Shown here: positions 17,716 through 27,083 of the stretch, in pieces
Numbering within the stretch: position 1 is the stretch's first letter
How the letters are laid out: every line of letters begins with the position of its first letter
Source of the DNA: Eutrophomonas brisbanensis
Lineage (GTDB): Bacteria; Pseudomonadota; Gammaproteobacteria; Burkholderiales; Eutrophovitaceae
NCBI GenBank assembly: GCA_038141705.1
Contig: JAYQIQ010000004.1
Span: 496,001-560,000, forward strand
Reading direction: 5' to 3'
DNA: 64,000 bases
Position numbers and translations under genes: made by a program
Notes under the pieces: model-generated
The model's input: the letters and a program-made list of their open reading frames with translations, nothing else
Told to the model about the DNA's origin: nothing
Databases searched by the model: none

Positions 17716-18987
17716 TTGGACGAAATTCCTATAGGGACCCTAATAGGGCTTTTTGTTGTGCTTCTCATAATCTCAGGATTTTTCTCAATTTCTGAGACCA
17801 GCATGATGGCGCTGAACAAATATCGACTGAAACACCTTGCGAAGAAAAATCACAAAGGTGCAAAGCGCACGGTACGGTTACTGGATCAGACTGATAGACT
17901 TCTCGGATCCATTTTGCTTGGTAATAACCTTTCCAACACCGCGGCGGCCGCACTCGTTACTGCTATTACATTCGAAGTTTTCGGACAATCAGAGTTTTCC
18001 CTGACCATCGCAACCCTGATTGTCACAGTCGCTCTTTTAATTTTTAGCGAGATTACTCCAAAAATAATTGGAGCGAGTTATCCCGAGCGTATAGCACTAC
18101 CGGCTAGTTTTATACTTGAGCCGTTAATGAAGATCATGCATCCGATTGTTTCGCTGGCAAATATCATCGTCAGAGGAGCGCTTTGGGTGATAAGAATAAA
18201 ACCTCCAAAAAGTGATGCGAGCTATACGCTAAACCAAGAAGAGCTCAGAACTTTGGTGCTTGAAGGAGGCAATTTTCTGCCGAAGAAACACCGCAGTATG
18301 CTGCTCAATCTTTTTGATCTGCAACAAATTAGCGTTGAAGATGTGATGGTACCAAGAACAAAAATTGAAAGTATTAACCTCGAGGAATCGATAGAAAATA
18401 TCCGACAAGAAATTGCGACATCGAATCACACAAGGTTACCTGTTTATAAAGGCGACCCCGACGAAGTAATTGGAATCGTCCACATTAGGAAACTTCTCAA
18501 TCTGACTGAATGGGATGCGATTTCGAAGGATGATATTGCTCAGGCGATCAAGGCACCGTATTTCATCCCAAAGGATACCGCCTTACTTGCTCAACTCCAA
18601 AATTTCCAAGAACAAAAAGATCGTATGGGATGTGTTGTGAACGAGTATGGCGAGCTCCTCGGATTAGTTACGATTGAAGATATCATTGAGGAAATCATCG
18701 GTGAATTTACCACCCAGTCACCACTTGCCCTTACTACCGCAAAAGCAATGGATGACGGGAGTATCGTGGCGGATGGGGCGACGACAATTCGGGAAATCAA
18801 TCGCGAATTTAAATTTGATCTTCCTCTTGATGGACCGAAGACGCTTAATGGCCTCATTCTTGAAGAACTCCAGCAAATACCGGAAGCCGGCATATCGATA
18901 GAAGTTGAAGGTCATTATTTTGAAATACTTCAGACGAAAGATAAATCGGTGAAATCGGTAAGAATCTCCAAAAAAACGAAAACGTAA
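17716..18987 (+). CDS. corB: HlyC/CorC-family transporter-associated protein (CorB/YfjD type)
   Basis: The 423-residue protein has the CNNM/CorB layout. The transmembrane DUF21 domain covers residues 1-185 (SGFFSISETSMMALN, LGNNLSNTAAAAL, FSEITPKIIGA). A CBS pair covers about 200-325 (VEDVMVPRTKIESI, LPVYKGDPDEVIGIVHIRKLL, EYGELLGLVTIEDIIEEIIGE). A C-terminal CorC_HlyC domain closes it. Relatives are implicated in magnesium and cobalt efflux. The start is TTG at 17716: GGAGG at 17704-17708 is seven bases upstream, whereas the ATG at 17711 is out of frame and too close. It lies 45 bases after the corrected ypjD stop. Confidence 0.9.
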   Translation: MDEIPIGTLIGLFVVLLIISGFFSISETSMMALNKYRLKHLAKKNHKGAKRTVRLLDQTDRLLGSILLGNNLSNTAAAALVTAITFEVFGQSEFSLTIATLIVTVALLIFSEITPKIIGASYPERIALPASFILEPLMKIMHPIVSLANIIVRGALWVIRIKPPKSDASYTLNQEELRTLVLEGGNFLPKKHRSMLLNLFDLQQISVEDVMVPRTKIESINLEESIENIRQEIATSNHTRLPVYKGDPDEVIGIVHIRKLLNLTEWDAISKDDIAQAIKAPYFIPKDTALLAQLQNFQEQKDRMGCVVNEYGELLGLVTIEDIIEEIIGEFTTQSPLALTTAKAMDDGSIVADGATTIREINREFKFDLPLDGPKTLNGLILEELQQIPEAGISIEVEGHYFEILQTKDKSVKSVRISKKTKT

Positions 18988-18989
18988 AA

Positions 18990-19610
18990 ATGAGGAAATT
19001 TTCTGTCGCGGTCACAGGTGGCATTGGATCCGGAAAAACATCCGTAACCAATAAGTTCAACGAGCTGGGTGTAGCCGTAATAGATACCGACTTAATAGCT
19101 CATGACCTTACGCAGAAAAATGTTGATGTGCTCGTCGAGATCAAGAATATTTTTGGCAATAAAGTCTTTAATGGTGATACTCTTTCGCGAGAAAAGCTAC
19201 GTGAGACCGTATTTCGTGATGAGGATTTACTGCGAAGCCTAGAGAGAATTCTCCATCCAAGAATCCGACAGGATGTCAAAAGAAAGCTGCAAAGCGTAGA
19301 CAGTGAATATGCAATCGTGGCGATACCACTGCTTTCAAAGAAATCTGACTACGACTTTATTGATCGAATCTTAGTGATCGATTGTGAGGAAAGAATTCAA
19401 ATACAAAGAGTCATTAGCCGAAATGGATTTTCCGAGGAGCTAGTACAATCCATCATGTCTAAACAATTATCTCGACGGGATCGTAATCAACTGGCAGACG
19501 ATCTAATCGAAAACAATGCGGATATTGATTCGCTCTATACGAAAATAGAAAAACTTCATTTGAACTATCTTTCTTTCGCGAGGAAAATTGCGAGAGAGAA
19601 CCGAAAATGA
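18990..19610 (+). CDS. coaE: Dephospho-CoA kinase
   Basis: CoaE carries out the last step of coenzyme A synthesis, phosphorylating the 3'-OH of the ribose. The 206-residue P-loop protein begins MRKFSVAVTGGIGSGKTSVT (Walker A) and has IDTDLIAHDLTQK, LHPRIRQDVKRKL near residue 86, VAIPLLSKKSDYDFIDRILV, and the lid RVISRNGFSEE. Length equals E. coli CoaE. It starts two bases after corB ends and overlaps or abuts yacG. In many gammaproteobacteria coaE and yacG follow pilBCD; no pilus genes are present here. Confidence 0.95.
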   Translation: MRKFSVAVTGGIGSGKTSVTNKFNELGVAVIDTDLIAHDLTQKNVDVLVEIKNIFGNKVFNGDTLSREKLRETVFRDEDLLRSLERILHPRIRQDVKRKLQSVDSEYAIVAIPLLSKKSDYDFIDRILVIDCEERIQIQRVISRNGFSEELVQSIMSKQLSRRDRNQLADDLIENNADIDSLYTKIEKLHLNYLSFARKIARENRK

Positions 19611-19623
19611 GGAAAATCTAGTT

Positions 19624-19809
19624 TTGAAAAAGAATGGCTCAAAAAAGTTAGTTGTCGATTGCCCGAATTGTGGAGCTCCTGTAGCTTGGGATAGTGCCAG
19701 CCGCTTCAGGCCGTTTTGCTCCGAACGATGTAAATTAATAGAGCTAGGCAGGTGGGCCGATGAAGCCTATAACATTCCAGATACATCTTCTGAGACCACT
19801 GATATTTAA
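19624..19809 (+). CDS. yacG: DNA gyrase inhibitor YacG
   Basis: This small zinc protein binds GyrB and blocks gyrase from binding DNA. Both Cys pairs of the zinc site are seen (CPNCGAPVAW, then FCSERCKLIELGRWADEAY), followed by a short acidic tail. Starting at TTG 19624 gives 61 residues (E. coli 65). The longer frame from ATG 19588 lies within coaE and has no family counterpart. The gene is convergent with the Nudix fusion gene eight bases further on. Confidence 0.88.
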   Translation: MKKNGSKKLVVDCPNCGAPVAWDSASRFRPFCSERCKLIELGRWADEAYNIPDTSSETTDI

Positions 19810-19817
19810 AATTCAAA

Positions 19818-20756
19818 TCATTCGCTGGCCCACGCCCCACGCATCATCGCAACCCCGGCGGCACCGTTGCTCCAACAGCGGCTGAGATCAGAACGCACTA
19901 GACCGCCCAACCCATAAACTGGAAGATTAGATGATTGACAGAGTGTGGAGAACGTATCCCACCCTAACGGAACGGCACCAGGGTGGGTTAGGGTATCTTT
20001 CACGGGCCCCAATACTATAAAATCTGCGCCGATGAGTGCGGCTTTTCTAATGTCTGAAAGATCATGGCAGGAAGCCCCTACGATCCGGTAACTTGGTCTT
20101 GCGACAACACTCTGCAATCGTTTGGAAGTCAAATGGATGCCATCAACTCCAAGCTGATTGGACCACTCAATATCTGAATTTATTAGCACCGGTATTCCCT
20201 TAGGTTCACAAATCTCGACTATGGATTCAATCAACGATCGAAGCACATCCTCAGGAAGAGTTTTCTCACGAACCTGAATAAAAAAATCATCTTTTCTTTC
20301 TACTAGTTGATATAAAGTTTGCAGTGTCCGAGTGAAACCGACCTCGAGTACATTAGTGACGCAATAAAAGGAAGGTAACGATAAGGCCTTCATCACTGGT
20401 ATGTTAGGCTCCAACAACGGACTCAGCTCACTGAACTTATTCGGATCAACCCACGTTAATTCCTGACCCTCCAACCCACTCGGAGAACCATTCCACGAAT
20501 CAACGATGAAGAATCTTATTAGGACACAGGCATGCGAATAGACATGCTCTCGAACTATCCAAGGACTGGCCTCAACCACATCCACCCCCAGTTCCTCTTT
20601 CAGCTCGCGCCTTAATGCATCGATCGCCTTTTCACCTGGCTCTATTTTTCCACCAGGAAACTCCCAGAATCCAGAATAAACTTTCCCTCGCGGACGCGAT
20701 GCCATGAGGTAGTGCCCGGCCTCCCCACGGAGTATGCCTGCCACAACCTCAATCAC
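19818..20756 (-). CDS. Nudix (MutT-like) hydrolase fused to a ThiE-like domain
   Basis: The 312-residue protein has an N-terminal Nudix domain with the box G-x5-E-x7-REUxEExGU (GGKIEPGEKAIDALRREL, residues about 35-52), resembling MutT, which removes 8-oxo-dGTP. The second half (about 130-312) resembles thiamine-phosphate synthase (VDGIHLTSKRL, GASCHDLSDIRKAALIGADF, LGPVKDTLTHPG, PVYGLGGL). This fusion is common in gammaproteobacteria in the lpxC-secA-argJ neighbourhood. The ThiE-like half is usually thought not to be the cell's main ThiE. It overlaps the DUF815 gene by four bases (ATGA). Confidence 0.9.
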   Translation of the reverse strand: MIEVVAGILRGEAGHYLMASRPRGKVYSGFWEFPGGKIEPGEKAIDALRRELKEELGVDVVEASPWIVREHVYSHACVLIRFFIVDSWNGSPSGLEGQELTWVDPNKFSELSPLLEPNIPVMKALSLPSFYCVTNVLEVGFTRTLQTLYQLVERKDDFFIQVREKTLPEDVLRSLIESIVEICEPKGIPVLINSDIEWSNQLGVDGIHLTSKRLQSVVARPSYRIVGASCHDLSDIRKAALIGADFIVLGPVKDTLTHPGAVPLGWDTFSTLCQSSNLPVYGLGGLVRSDLSRCWSNGAAGVAMMRGAWASE

Positions 20757-21658
20757 TTGGCAGTTTTTTTGGCCCGAGGCTTGGCACCTCGGTTTAGCAT
20801 TTCAGATCCGATGTAGTCTCTTGAGAAATGGTAGGCCACTCTTCCACTACGAGAACCCCGCTCTAGCGCCCACTGGAGTGACAACCGAGATGCGCTCTCA
20901 TCAAAAGCAATAGAGCCATTCGAGAGTAGGTCGATCCAATGTTCTACTATCCTGAGATATGTGTCTTGGTCAAACGAGTCAAAGTTTACCCAAAGACCAA
21001 AACGCTCAGAGAGCGAAATTTTTTCTTCGGTTGTCTCTCCAGGATGCACTTCGGTTCCGACATAACGAGTCTCGAGATTTTCCGACATTAATTCCGGGAG
21101 TAAATGTCTTCGGTTGGAGGTCGCAAAAATTAAGATATTTTCTGAACAAGTTGCAATCGTTCCGTCTAGGGCCACTTTAAGCGCTTTATAGCCTCCCTCC
21201 TCGGCACTGAAGGACAGATCATCACAGTAAATAATAAACCGATACGGTTGTGGAGCAATCTGATCAATAATCAGCTGAAGTTCATGAAGGTCGTCTTTTT
21301 CAACCTCAATAACACGAAGCCCTTGCTTACTGTAACGCACTAACATTGCTTTAACTAAGGAAGACTTACCTGTTCCCTTCGACCCTGTCAGTAATACATT
21401 ATTCGCAGGGTAGCTATTAACAAACTGACGTATATTTTTGTCGACGATTCGTTTTTGGTCATCAATCCCCTTCAAATCTTGCAATCTAATTTCATGCGGA
21501 TTTTTAACTGGATAGAGGGAGCCAAATCGACCCACTCGATGCCAACGTGCTGCTTTCGTTACTTTCCAGTCGATAGGCTCATAGCGGGGTGGCAACAGTG
21601 GGTTTACCCTGTCGATCAGGTCATCAACTTTTTCAATTAACTTATCCCAACCGCTCAA
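20753..21658 (-). CDS. DUF815-family AAA ATPase
   Basis: The 301-residue protein has a Walker A (VLLTGSKGTGKSSLVKAML, near residue 88), a Walker B-like IIYCDDLSFS near 143, and sensor and arginine residues in LIFATSNRRHLLPE. This is the DUF815 pattern, and length fits. Its function is unknown; families of this shape are suspected chaperone-like ATPases. It lies three bases after argJ and overlaps the Nudix fusion, so secA, argJ, DUF815 and the Nudix fusion gene appear to form one operon. The C-terminal RGAKPRAKKTAK tail is basic. Confidence 0.88.
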   Translation of the reverse strand: MSGWDKLIEKVDDLIDRVNPLLPPRYEPIDWKVTKAARWHRVGRFGSLYPVKNPHEIRLQDLKGIDDQKRIVDKNIRQFVNSYPANNVLLTGSKGTGKSSLVKAMLVRYSKQGLRVIEVEKDDLHELQLIIDQIAPQPYRFIIYCDDLSFSAEEGGYKALKVALDGTIATCSENILIFATSNRRHLLPELMSENLETRYVGTEVHPGETTEEKISLSERFGLWVNFDSFDQDTYLRIVEHWIDLLSNGSIAFDESASRLSLQWALERGSRSGRVAYHFSRDYIGSEMLNRGAKPRAKKTAK

Positions 21659-21661
21659 ACT

Positions 21662-22870
21662 CTAACTCCTGTACTCTGCATTAATCTTGACATAGTCGTA
21701 CGACAAATCACAGGTCCATATCCGCGAGGAGACCGTCCCGCGGCCCAAAGAGATATGGAGTTTTATATCGCGACTCGACATAATCTCGCGCGCTCGCTGC
21801 TCACTGTAACCTGGTGCAGGTCCAGCATTCGAAGCAACAATTAGATCACCCATTTTGATAGTAACTTTTTTAACGTCCAATCCACCAATTCCAGAGGCCC
21901 CAATAGCGGATATGATTCTCCCAAGATTCGGATCAGATGCAAAGAACGCGGTTTTTACGAGTGGCGAATGAGCAATAGCAAAAGCGACTTTCTTCGCCTC
22001 TATCTCATTTTCCGCTTGGTCGACTAATATTTCGATAAATTTTGTCGCTCCCTCACCGTCTCGGACAATTTGCTTTCGCTAGATCCTCACATACCGACGT
22101 TACAGCCCTCAAAAAATCATCGTATCCCGGACTGGACTCATCAGTTATTTCGAGGTTTCCCGCCTTCCTGAAGCCATTAAAACAAAACTATCATTTGTCG
22201 ACGTATCCCCATCTACAGAAATACAATTAAATGTGCGATCGGTTACGATCTTCAAGATGTTATTGAGGGCGTCTTGTGAAATGTTCGCATCCGTCGCCAC
22301 AAAACTTAACATTGTTGCCATGTTGGGCTTGATCATGCCGGAGCCCTTGGCAATGCCAGTTATTGAAACCTTTTGTCCTCCTATCTGAGCAGATGTACTA
22401 GCAATTTTTTCTACCAGATCGGTGGTCATAATAGCCGATGCCGCATCCCCCCAGGAGTCGGGCCTTTGCACGTCTAAGCAGACCGGTAGCCCCGCAAGAA
22501 TTCTATCAACGGGAATATGCTCCATGATGACTCCAGTGGAAAACGGGAGAACGGATTCAACAGGAGCAGATATAAGATTCCCGAGAGCTTCACATACGCT
22601 CAAGGCATTTTGCATTCCTACATCACCTGTTCCCGCATTAGCAAAACCCGTATTAACGATGAGTGCCATGATAGGATTTTTACCTTTTAAAAATTTTTCA
22701 GCGAGGACAACAGGGGCTGCCCGAAATTGGTTCGTCGTAAATACCCCTGCAACTTTTACTTCATCGTCTAAACGTATGACGAGGAGATCCTTGCGGCCGG
22801 GCTTACGGATTCCCGCACTCGTCGCCCCCAAAGTGATGCCCTTTATTGGCGCTGGATGATGATTGACCAA
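21662..22870 (-). CDS. argJ: Bifunctional glutamate N-acetyltransferase / ornithine acetyltransferase ArgJ (two frame breaks)
   Basis: ArgJ recycles acetyl from N-acetylornithine to glutamate in arginine synthesis. The N-terminal frame has KGSGMIKPNMATMLSFVATD with the Ala-Thr self-cleavage site, and GDTSTNDSFVLMASG. There the frame breaks: one base is missing in CCTTCC (plus 22163-22168). A second frame carries LEITDESSPGYDDFLRAVTS and then needs one base removed near 22068-22076 to reach IVRDGEGATKFIEI. The original frame ends with WTCDLSYDYVKINAEYRS. The two errors cancel, so the total span encodes 402 residues, the normal length. The start is TTG 22870 behind a strong GGAGG. It follows secA by 31 bases. 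Confidence 0.92.
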
Positions 22871-22901
22871 AGCCCCTCCGTCATTTACAGATGAGGCGCC
22901 G

Positions 22902-25562
22902 TTAACTCAAGCGCCCGTGACAATGCTTATATTTCTTTCCAGAGCCACAAGGGCAAGGCTCATTTCGTCCAACCTTGTCTCCATGACGGACAAACGTTTC
23001 TGGTTTAACGGCTGCCTCCCTACCCCTAGGATTCTCTCTGCCAACGGCCTCCATCTCATCATGCTGATAATTGACATCTGTTAGCGTGGGTTGAGTACTG
23101 GCCTGCTCGACGCTTTCCTGATTCTGAATTCGCACCACCATTAATAACTTCGTTACGTCGTTCCGTATATCCTCAAGCATTTGAGAGAACAACTGAAACG
23201 CCTCCCTTTTGTACTCCTGCTTGGGGTTCTTTTGAGCATAACCTCTGAGATGTATCCCTTGACGGAGATGATCTAAAGACGACAAATGTTCGCGCCAGTG
23301 CGAATCAATCGATTGCAGTACCACTGCACGCTCGTATTGCTGTACCACCTCTACCGGTGCAGCGTTCATTTTTTCTCGGTAAGCCGTTCCCGCGTGATCT
23401 ATTACCTCGGCAAGCAATTGTTCATAATCATATTCGTCTTTTTCATCAAGCCGTTCCCGCAATTTAAGATTTAGAGAATAATCGGCCAGCAAAGCTTTCT
23501 CTAAACCTTCAAGGTCCCACTGCTCCTCAACACTACCAATGGGGACATAATAAGAAACCATCTCCTCAATGGCCCCCTCTCTCATTCCATCGATGATATT
23601 ACTGCTGTCATCACCTTCAAGTAATTGATTACGGTGTTCGTAAATAACTTTCCGTTGATCATTCGCCACATCGTCAAATTCCAGCAACTGTTTGCGAATA
23701 TCGAAGTTTCTCCCTCCACTTTTCGCTGTGCATTTTCTATTGCCCTAGTCACCCACGGATGCTCTATTGCTTCTCCTTCCGGAAGCTTGAGACGGTCCAT
23801 AATAGAGGCCACACGATCGGACGCGAAAATTTTCAGCAGCGGATCTTCAAGAGATAAGTAGAAACGCGATGAACCTGGGTCGCCCTGTCGACCAGATCTT
23901 CCCCGCAACTGATTGTCTATTCGACGAGACTCGTGGCGCTCTGTACCGATTATATGAAGACCGCCAGCCGCTATCACCGCTTCATGCGCCTTCTCCCATT
24001 TATCTGCATCGCCCTCTACCTCACGACTACCCCCAAGCACGATATCCGTTCCACGCCCGGCCATATTTGTAGCGATAGTTATCATTTTTGACCTACCAGC
24101 TTGCGCCACCACTTCAGCCTCACGCGCATGTTGTTTCGCATTCAGGACCTGATGAGGAAGATTCTCTTTTTTAGAAGCGTCGAGATGAGCTCAGAGTTCT
24201 CAATTGATGTCGTTCCTACCAATACCGGCTGCCCACGATCGTAACAATTTTTGACATCTCTAAGAACAGCATCGTAGCGCTCCTTACTGGTCTTATATAT
24301 CTGATCCATTTTGTCATCGCGAACCATATTGTTATGCGTAGGGATAATCACCGTCTCAAGGCCGTAGATTTGCTGAAATTCGTATGCCTCAGTGTCAGCC
24401 GTTCCCGTCATCCCAGACAATCTGGAATACATCCGAAAATAATTTTGGAAGGTTATCGATGCCAGGGTCTGATTTTCTTTTTGAATTTGTACACCCTCTT
24501 TTGCCTCAACCGCTTGATGTAACCCATCGGACCAACGCCTGCCAGGCATCAAACGTCCCGTGAATTCATCAACAATAACAATTTGGTTATCCTGGACCAC
24601 ATAGTGCTGATCCTTTATAAATAAATGATGCGCCTTTAGCGCCGCATACAAATGATGAATTAACGTAATGTTCGATGGATCATACAAACTGCTATCCGAT
24701 TGAGCATACCCGCCTCAGTCAGCAGAGTTTCAGCATTCTCATAACCTTGCTCTGTCAAGATAACTTGATTCGATTTTTGATCAACAGAAAAATCTCCACC
24801 CTCATCTCCGTCCTCGGCTTTCACCAACTTAGGGGCGATTGCATTAATCTCACCGTATAACGAAGTATTGTCATCAGCTTGGCCGGAAATAATTAATGGC
24901 GTTCGGGCTTCATCGATCAGGATCGAATCGACCTCATCTACAATCGCAAACGACAAATCCCGTTGCACTTTGTCGCCCTTTTGAAAGACCATGTTATCTC
25001 TCAGAAAATCGAAGCCAAATTCGTTATTGGTTCCGTAGGTTATGTCCGCAGCGTAAGCCTGTTGTTTTTCCTCGTGGCTTATTTGCGAACGGTTAACACC
25101 CACAGAAAGCCCTAAGAAACCGTAGACCTTACCCATCCATTCGGCATCACGGCCGGCCAGATAGTCGTTTACGGTCACAACGTGTACAGATTTGCCAGAT
25201 AGAGCGTTAAGGTAAGCCGGCAAAGTAGCAACCAGAGTTTTCCCCTCCCCGGTTCGCATTTCTGATATTTTCCCTTCGTGAAGGGCCATTCCACCCATGA
25301 GCTGAACATCAAAATGCCTCATACCCAGGACCCTGGTACTCGCCTCCCTGACAACAGCAAATGCCTCTAGTAAAAGATCGTCTAGACTTTCACCGGCAGC
25401 GAATCGGCCTTTGAACTCGTCCGTCTTATTCTTGAGGGCCTCATCCGTAAGATCGGCCATACTCGCGGCCAGGGCATTTATCAGCCGGACTTTCTTTCCG
25501 TAAACTTTGAGGATCCGATCATTACGAGACCCAAATATTTTTCTCAATAACTTTATAAACAT
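22902..25562 (-). CDS. secA: Preprotein translocase ATPase SecA (three frame breaks)
   Basis: SecA drives proteins through SecYEG using ATP. Four overlapping frames together give the whole protein: NBD1 with MRTGEGKTLVATLPAYL and the DEVDSILIDEARTPLIISG DEAD box; PPXD and NBD2 (VDEFTGRLMPGRRWSDGLHQ, SGMTGTADTE, ATNMAGRGTDIVLGG, QLRGRSGRQGDPGSSRFYLS); the helical domains (LEFDDVANDQRKVIY); and the zinc-binding tail CPCGSGKKYKHCHG. Single bases are missing at about 24694-24701, 24164-24172 and 23707-23714. Repair gives about 887 residues (E. coli 901). SecA is indispensable, so these are almost surely sequence errors. secA is divergent from dciA. Confidence 0.95.
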
Positions 25563-25666
25563 TCGGTAATTTCCAGCTTTTACTTAAATTTTCAAGGACA
25601 TAAATCCTGCTAGTGTATCATGACGCTAAGACCTGCAAACAGCTCGGATACAATCGTCTACGCCTC

Positions 25667-26122
25667 ATGAAAAACTTCAGATCGTTGAGAGCAATTTTAG
25701 GAGATGATGACCAATTAGATTTGGTTCGCGACAGAGTTTCTACTAACCTCCTATTGCAAAAACGCCTCGCCAAGGAAACATCTAAGTTCGGCTCCGAAAA
25801 GATCTTAGTTCAACACGTCAACGACAGACTAATTGAGCTCAATGTGACTGATGGCCTGACCGCATCCTTAATCAAGCAGCGCTTACCGACGATTACTCAG
25901 CTTCTGAAAGACGCATTAAAGTCAAAAGAGAATATTAAAATCGTGGTTAGAGTCTCTCCTGCACCAGTTGCAGAGATAACATCAAGGAAAAAACAAATTC
26001 CAGATTCTGCGCTTCGCGACTTGGAAACGCTTACAGGATCGCTACCACATTCTGAGCTAACTACTTCAATTAATAATTTGGTAATGAATCACAGCAAATC
26101 TAGTCAAAAAGACCGCAAATAA
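25667..26122 (+). CDS. dciA: DciA-like protein (DUF721)
   Basis: The 151-residue basic protein begins MKNFRSLRAILGDDDQLDLV and contains an LIELNVTDGLTASLIKQRLP core, matching the DUF721/DciA family. DciA loads or stimulates the replicative helicase DnaB in bacteria that lack DnaC. It lies between secA and lpxC, where DUF721 genes sit in Pseudomonas and relatives, which supports the call. The longer frame from GTG 25613 adds 18 residues without family support. The gene is divergent from secA and convergent with lpxC (14-base gap). Confidence 0.8.
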   Translation: MKNFRSLRAILGDDDQLDLVRDRVSTNLLLQKRLAKETSKFGSEKILVQHVNDRLIELNVTDGLTASLIKQRLPTITQLLKDALKSKENIKIVVRVSPAPVAEITSRKKQIPDSALRDLETLTGSLPHSELTTSINNLVMNHSKSSQKDRK

Positions 26123-26136
26123 TAATTAACCACGAT

Positions 26137-27048
26137 TCAAGTCGTCGCCAAATCTGAGTGCAAGAATCCGAAAACTTTATCTCTTTTTGTGATTTCGACC
26201 AACTCCCAACACTCTTTTTGCTCCAACAATTTTCGCAAAAGAAGATTATTCAAATTGTGTCCAGATTTGTGAGCCGAAAAAGCACCTATGACCGGACTGC
26301 CTAGAAGATAAAGATCTCCAATCGCATCAAGCGCTTTATGCTTTACAAATTCGTCCTCGTAGCGAAGCCCATCACTGTTAAGGATACGATATTCATCCAT
26401 AACGATCGCATTCTCGACACTCCCACCAAGCGCGAGGCCTTGAGCTCGCAAACTTTCTACATCATGCATAAACCCAAAGGTACGCGCACGACTAACCTCT
26501 TTAATATATGACGTCGCGTTAAAGTCCAAAGTGACACTTTTATTTGAGCTCGAAAAAGCCGGATGCTCGAAATCGATACTAAAGTTAATTTTGAAACCAT
26601 CAAAAGGCTCAAACTTCACCCACTTGTCATCTAAATCAACTCGTACCTCATCAACAATGCGAATAAACTTTTTATATGCAGATTGTTCTTCAATACCAGC
26701 AGACTGGATTAAAAATACGAAGGGAGAAGAGGACCCATCCATAATCGGAACCTCGGCAGCGGACAGATCCACGAAAAGATTGTCAATTCCTAAACCATGG
26801 AGTGCGGACATGAGGTGCTCAACAGTTTGGACTTTAACCCCATCTTGCTCTAAACACGACGATAACCTCGTATCCGATACAAGGTATGGATCAACCTTGA
26901 TATCCTTCGGAGGGCTTAGGTCGACACGTCTGAAAACAATTCCCGTGTTCGGAGCAGCTGGCCTCAACACGAGAGAAACTTTTTTTCCCGTATGTAAACC
27001 TATTCCAGTCGCTTTGACCAGATTTTTCAACGTCCGTTGTATATGCAT
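26137..27048 (-). CDS. lpxC: UDP-3-O-acyl-N-acetylglucosamine deacetylase LpxC
   Basis: LpxC carries out the committed step of lipid A synthesis. The zinc ligands are in EHLMSALHGLGIDN (near residue 79) and in HKALDAIGDLYLLG (near 235). FSAHKSGHNLNN holds the catalytic His near 262, and KTSTNRSMHIQRTLKNLV marks the N-terminal side. From ATG 27048 the protein is 303 residues, as in E. coli (305). The TTG at 27087 would overlap ftsZ and is rejected. It is the last gene of the dcw run and convergent with dciA. Confidence 0.96.
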   Translation of the reverse strand: MHIQRTLKNLVKATGIGLHTGKKVSLVLRPAAPNTGIVFRRVDLSPPKDIKVDPYLVSDTRLSSCLEQDGVKVQTVEHLMSALHGLGIDNLFVDLSAAEVPIMDGSSSPFVFLIQSAGIEEQSAYKKFIRIVDEVRVDLDDKWVKFEPFDGFKINFSIDFEHPAFSSSNKSVTLDFNATSYIKEVSRARTFGFMHDVESLRAQGLALGGSVENAIVMDEYRILNSDGLRYEDEFVKHKALDAIGDLYLLGSPVIGAFSAHKSGHNLNNLLLRKLLEQKECWELVEITKRDKVFGFLHSDLATT

Positions 27049-27083
27049 TGATCTGTTCGTCGAGGTTTTATCGTAAAAATTAC

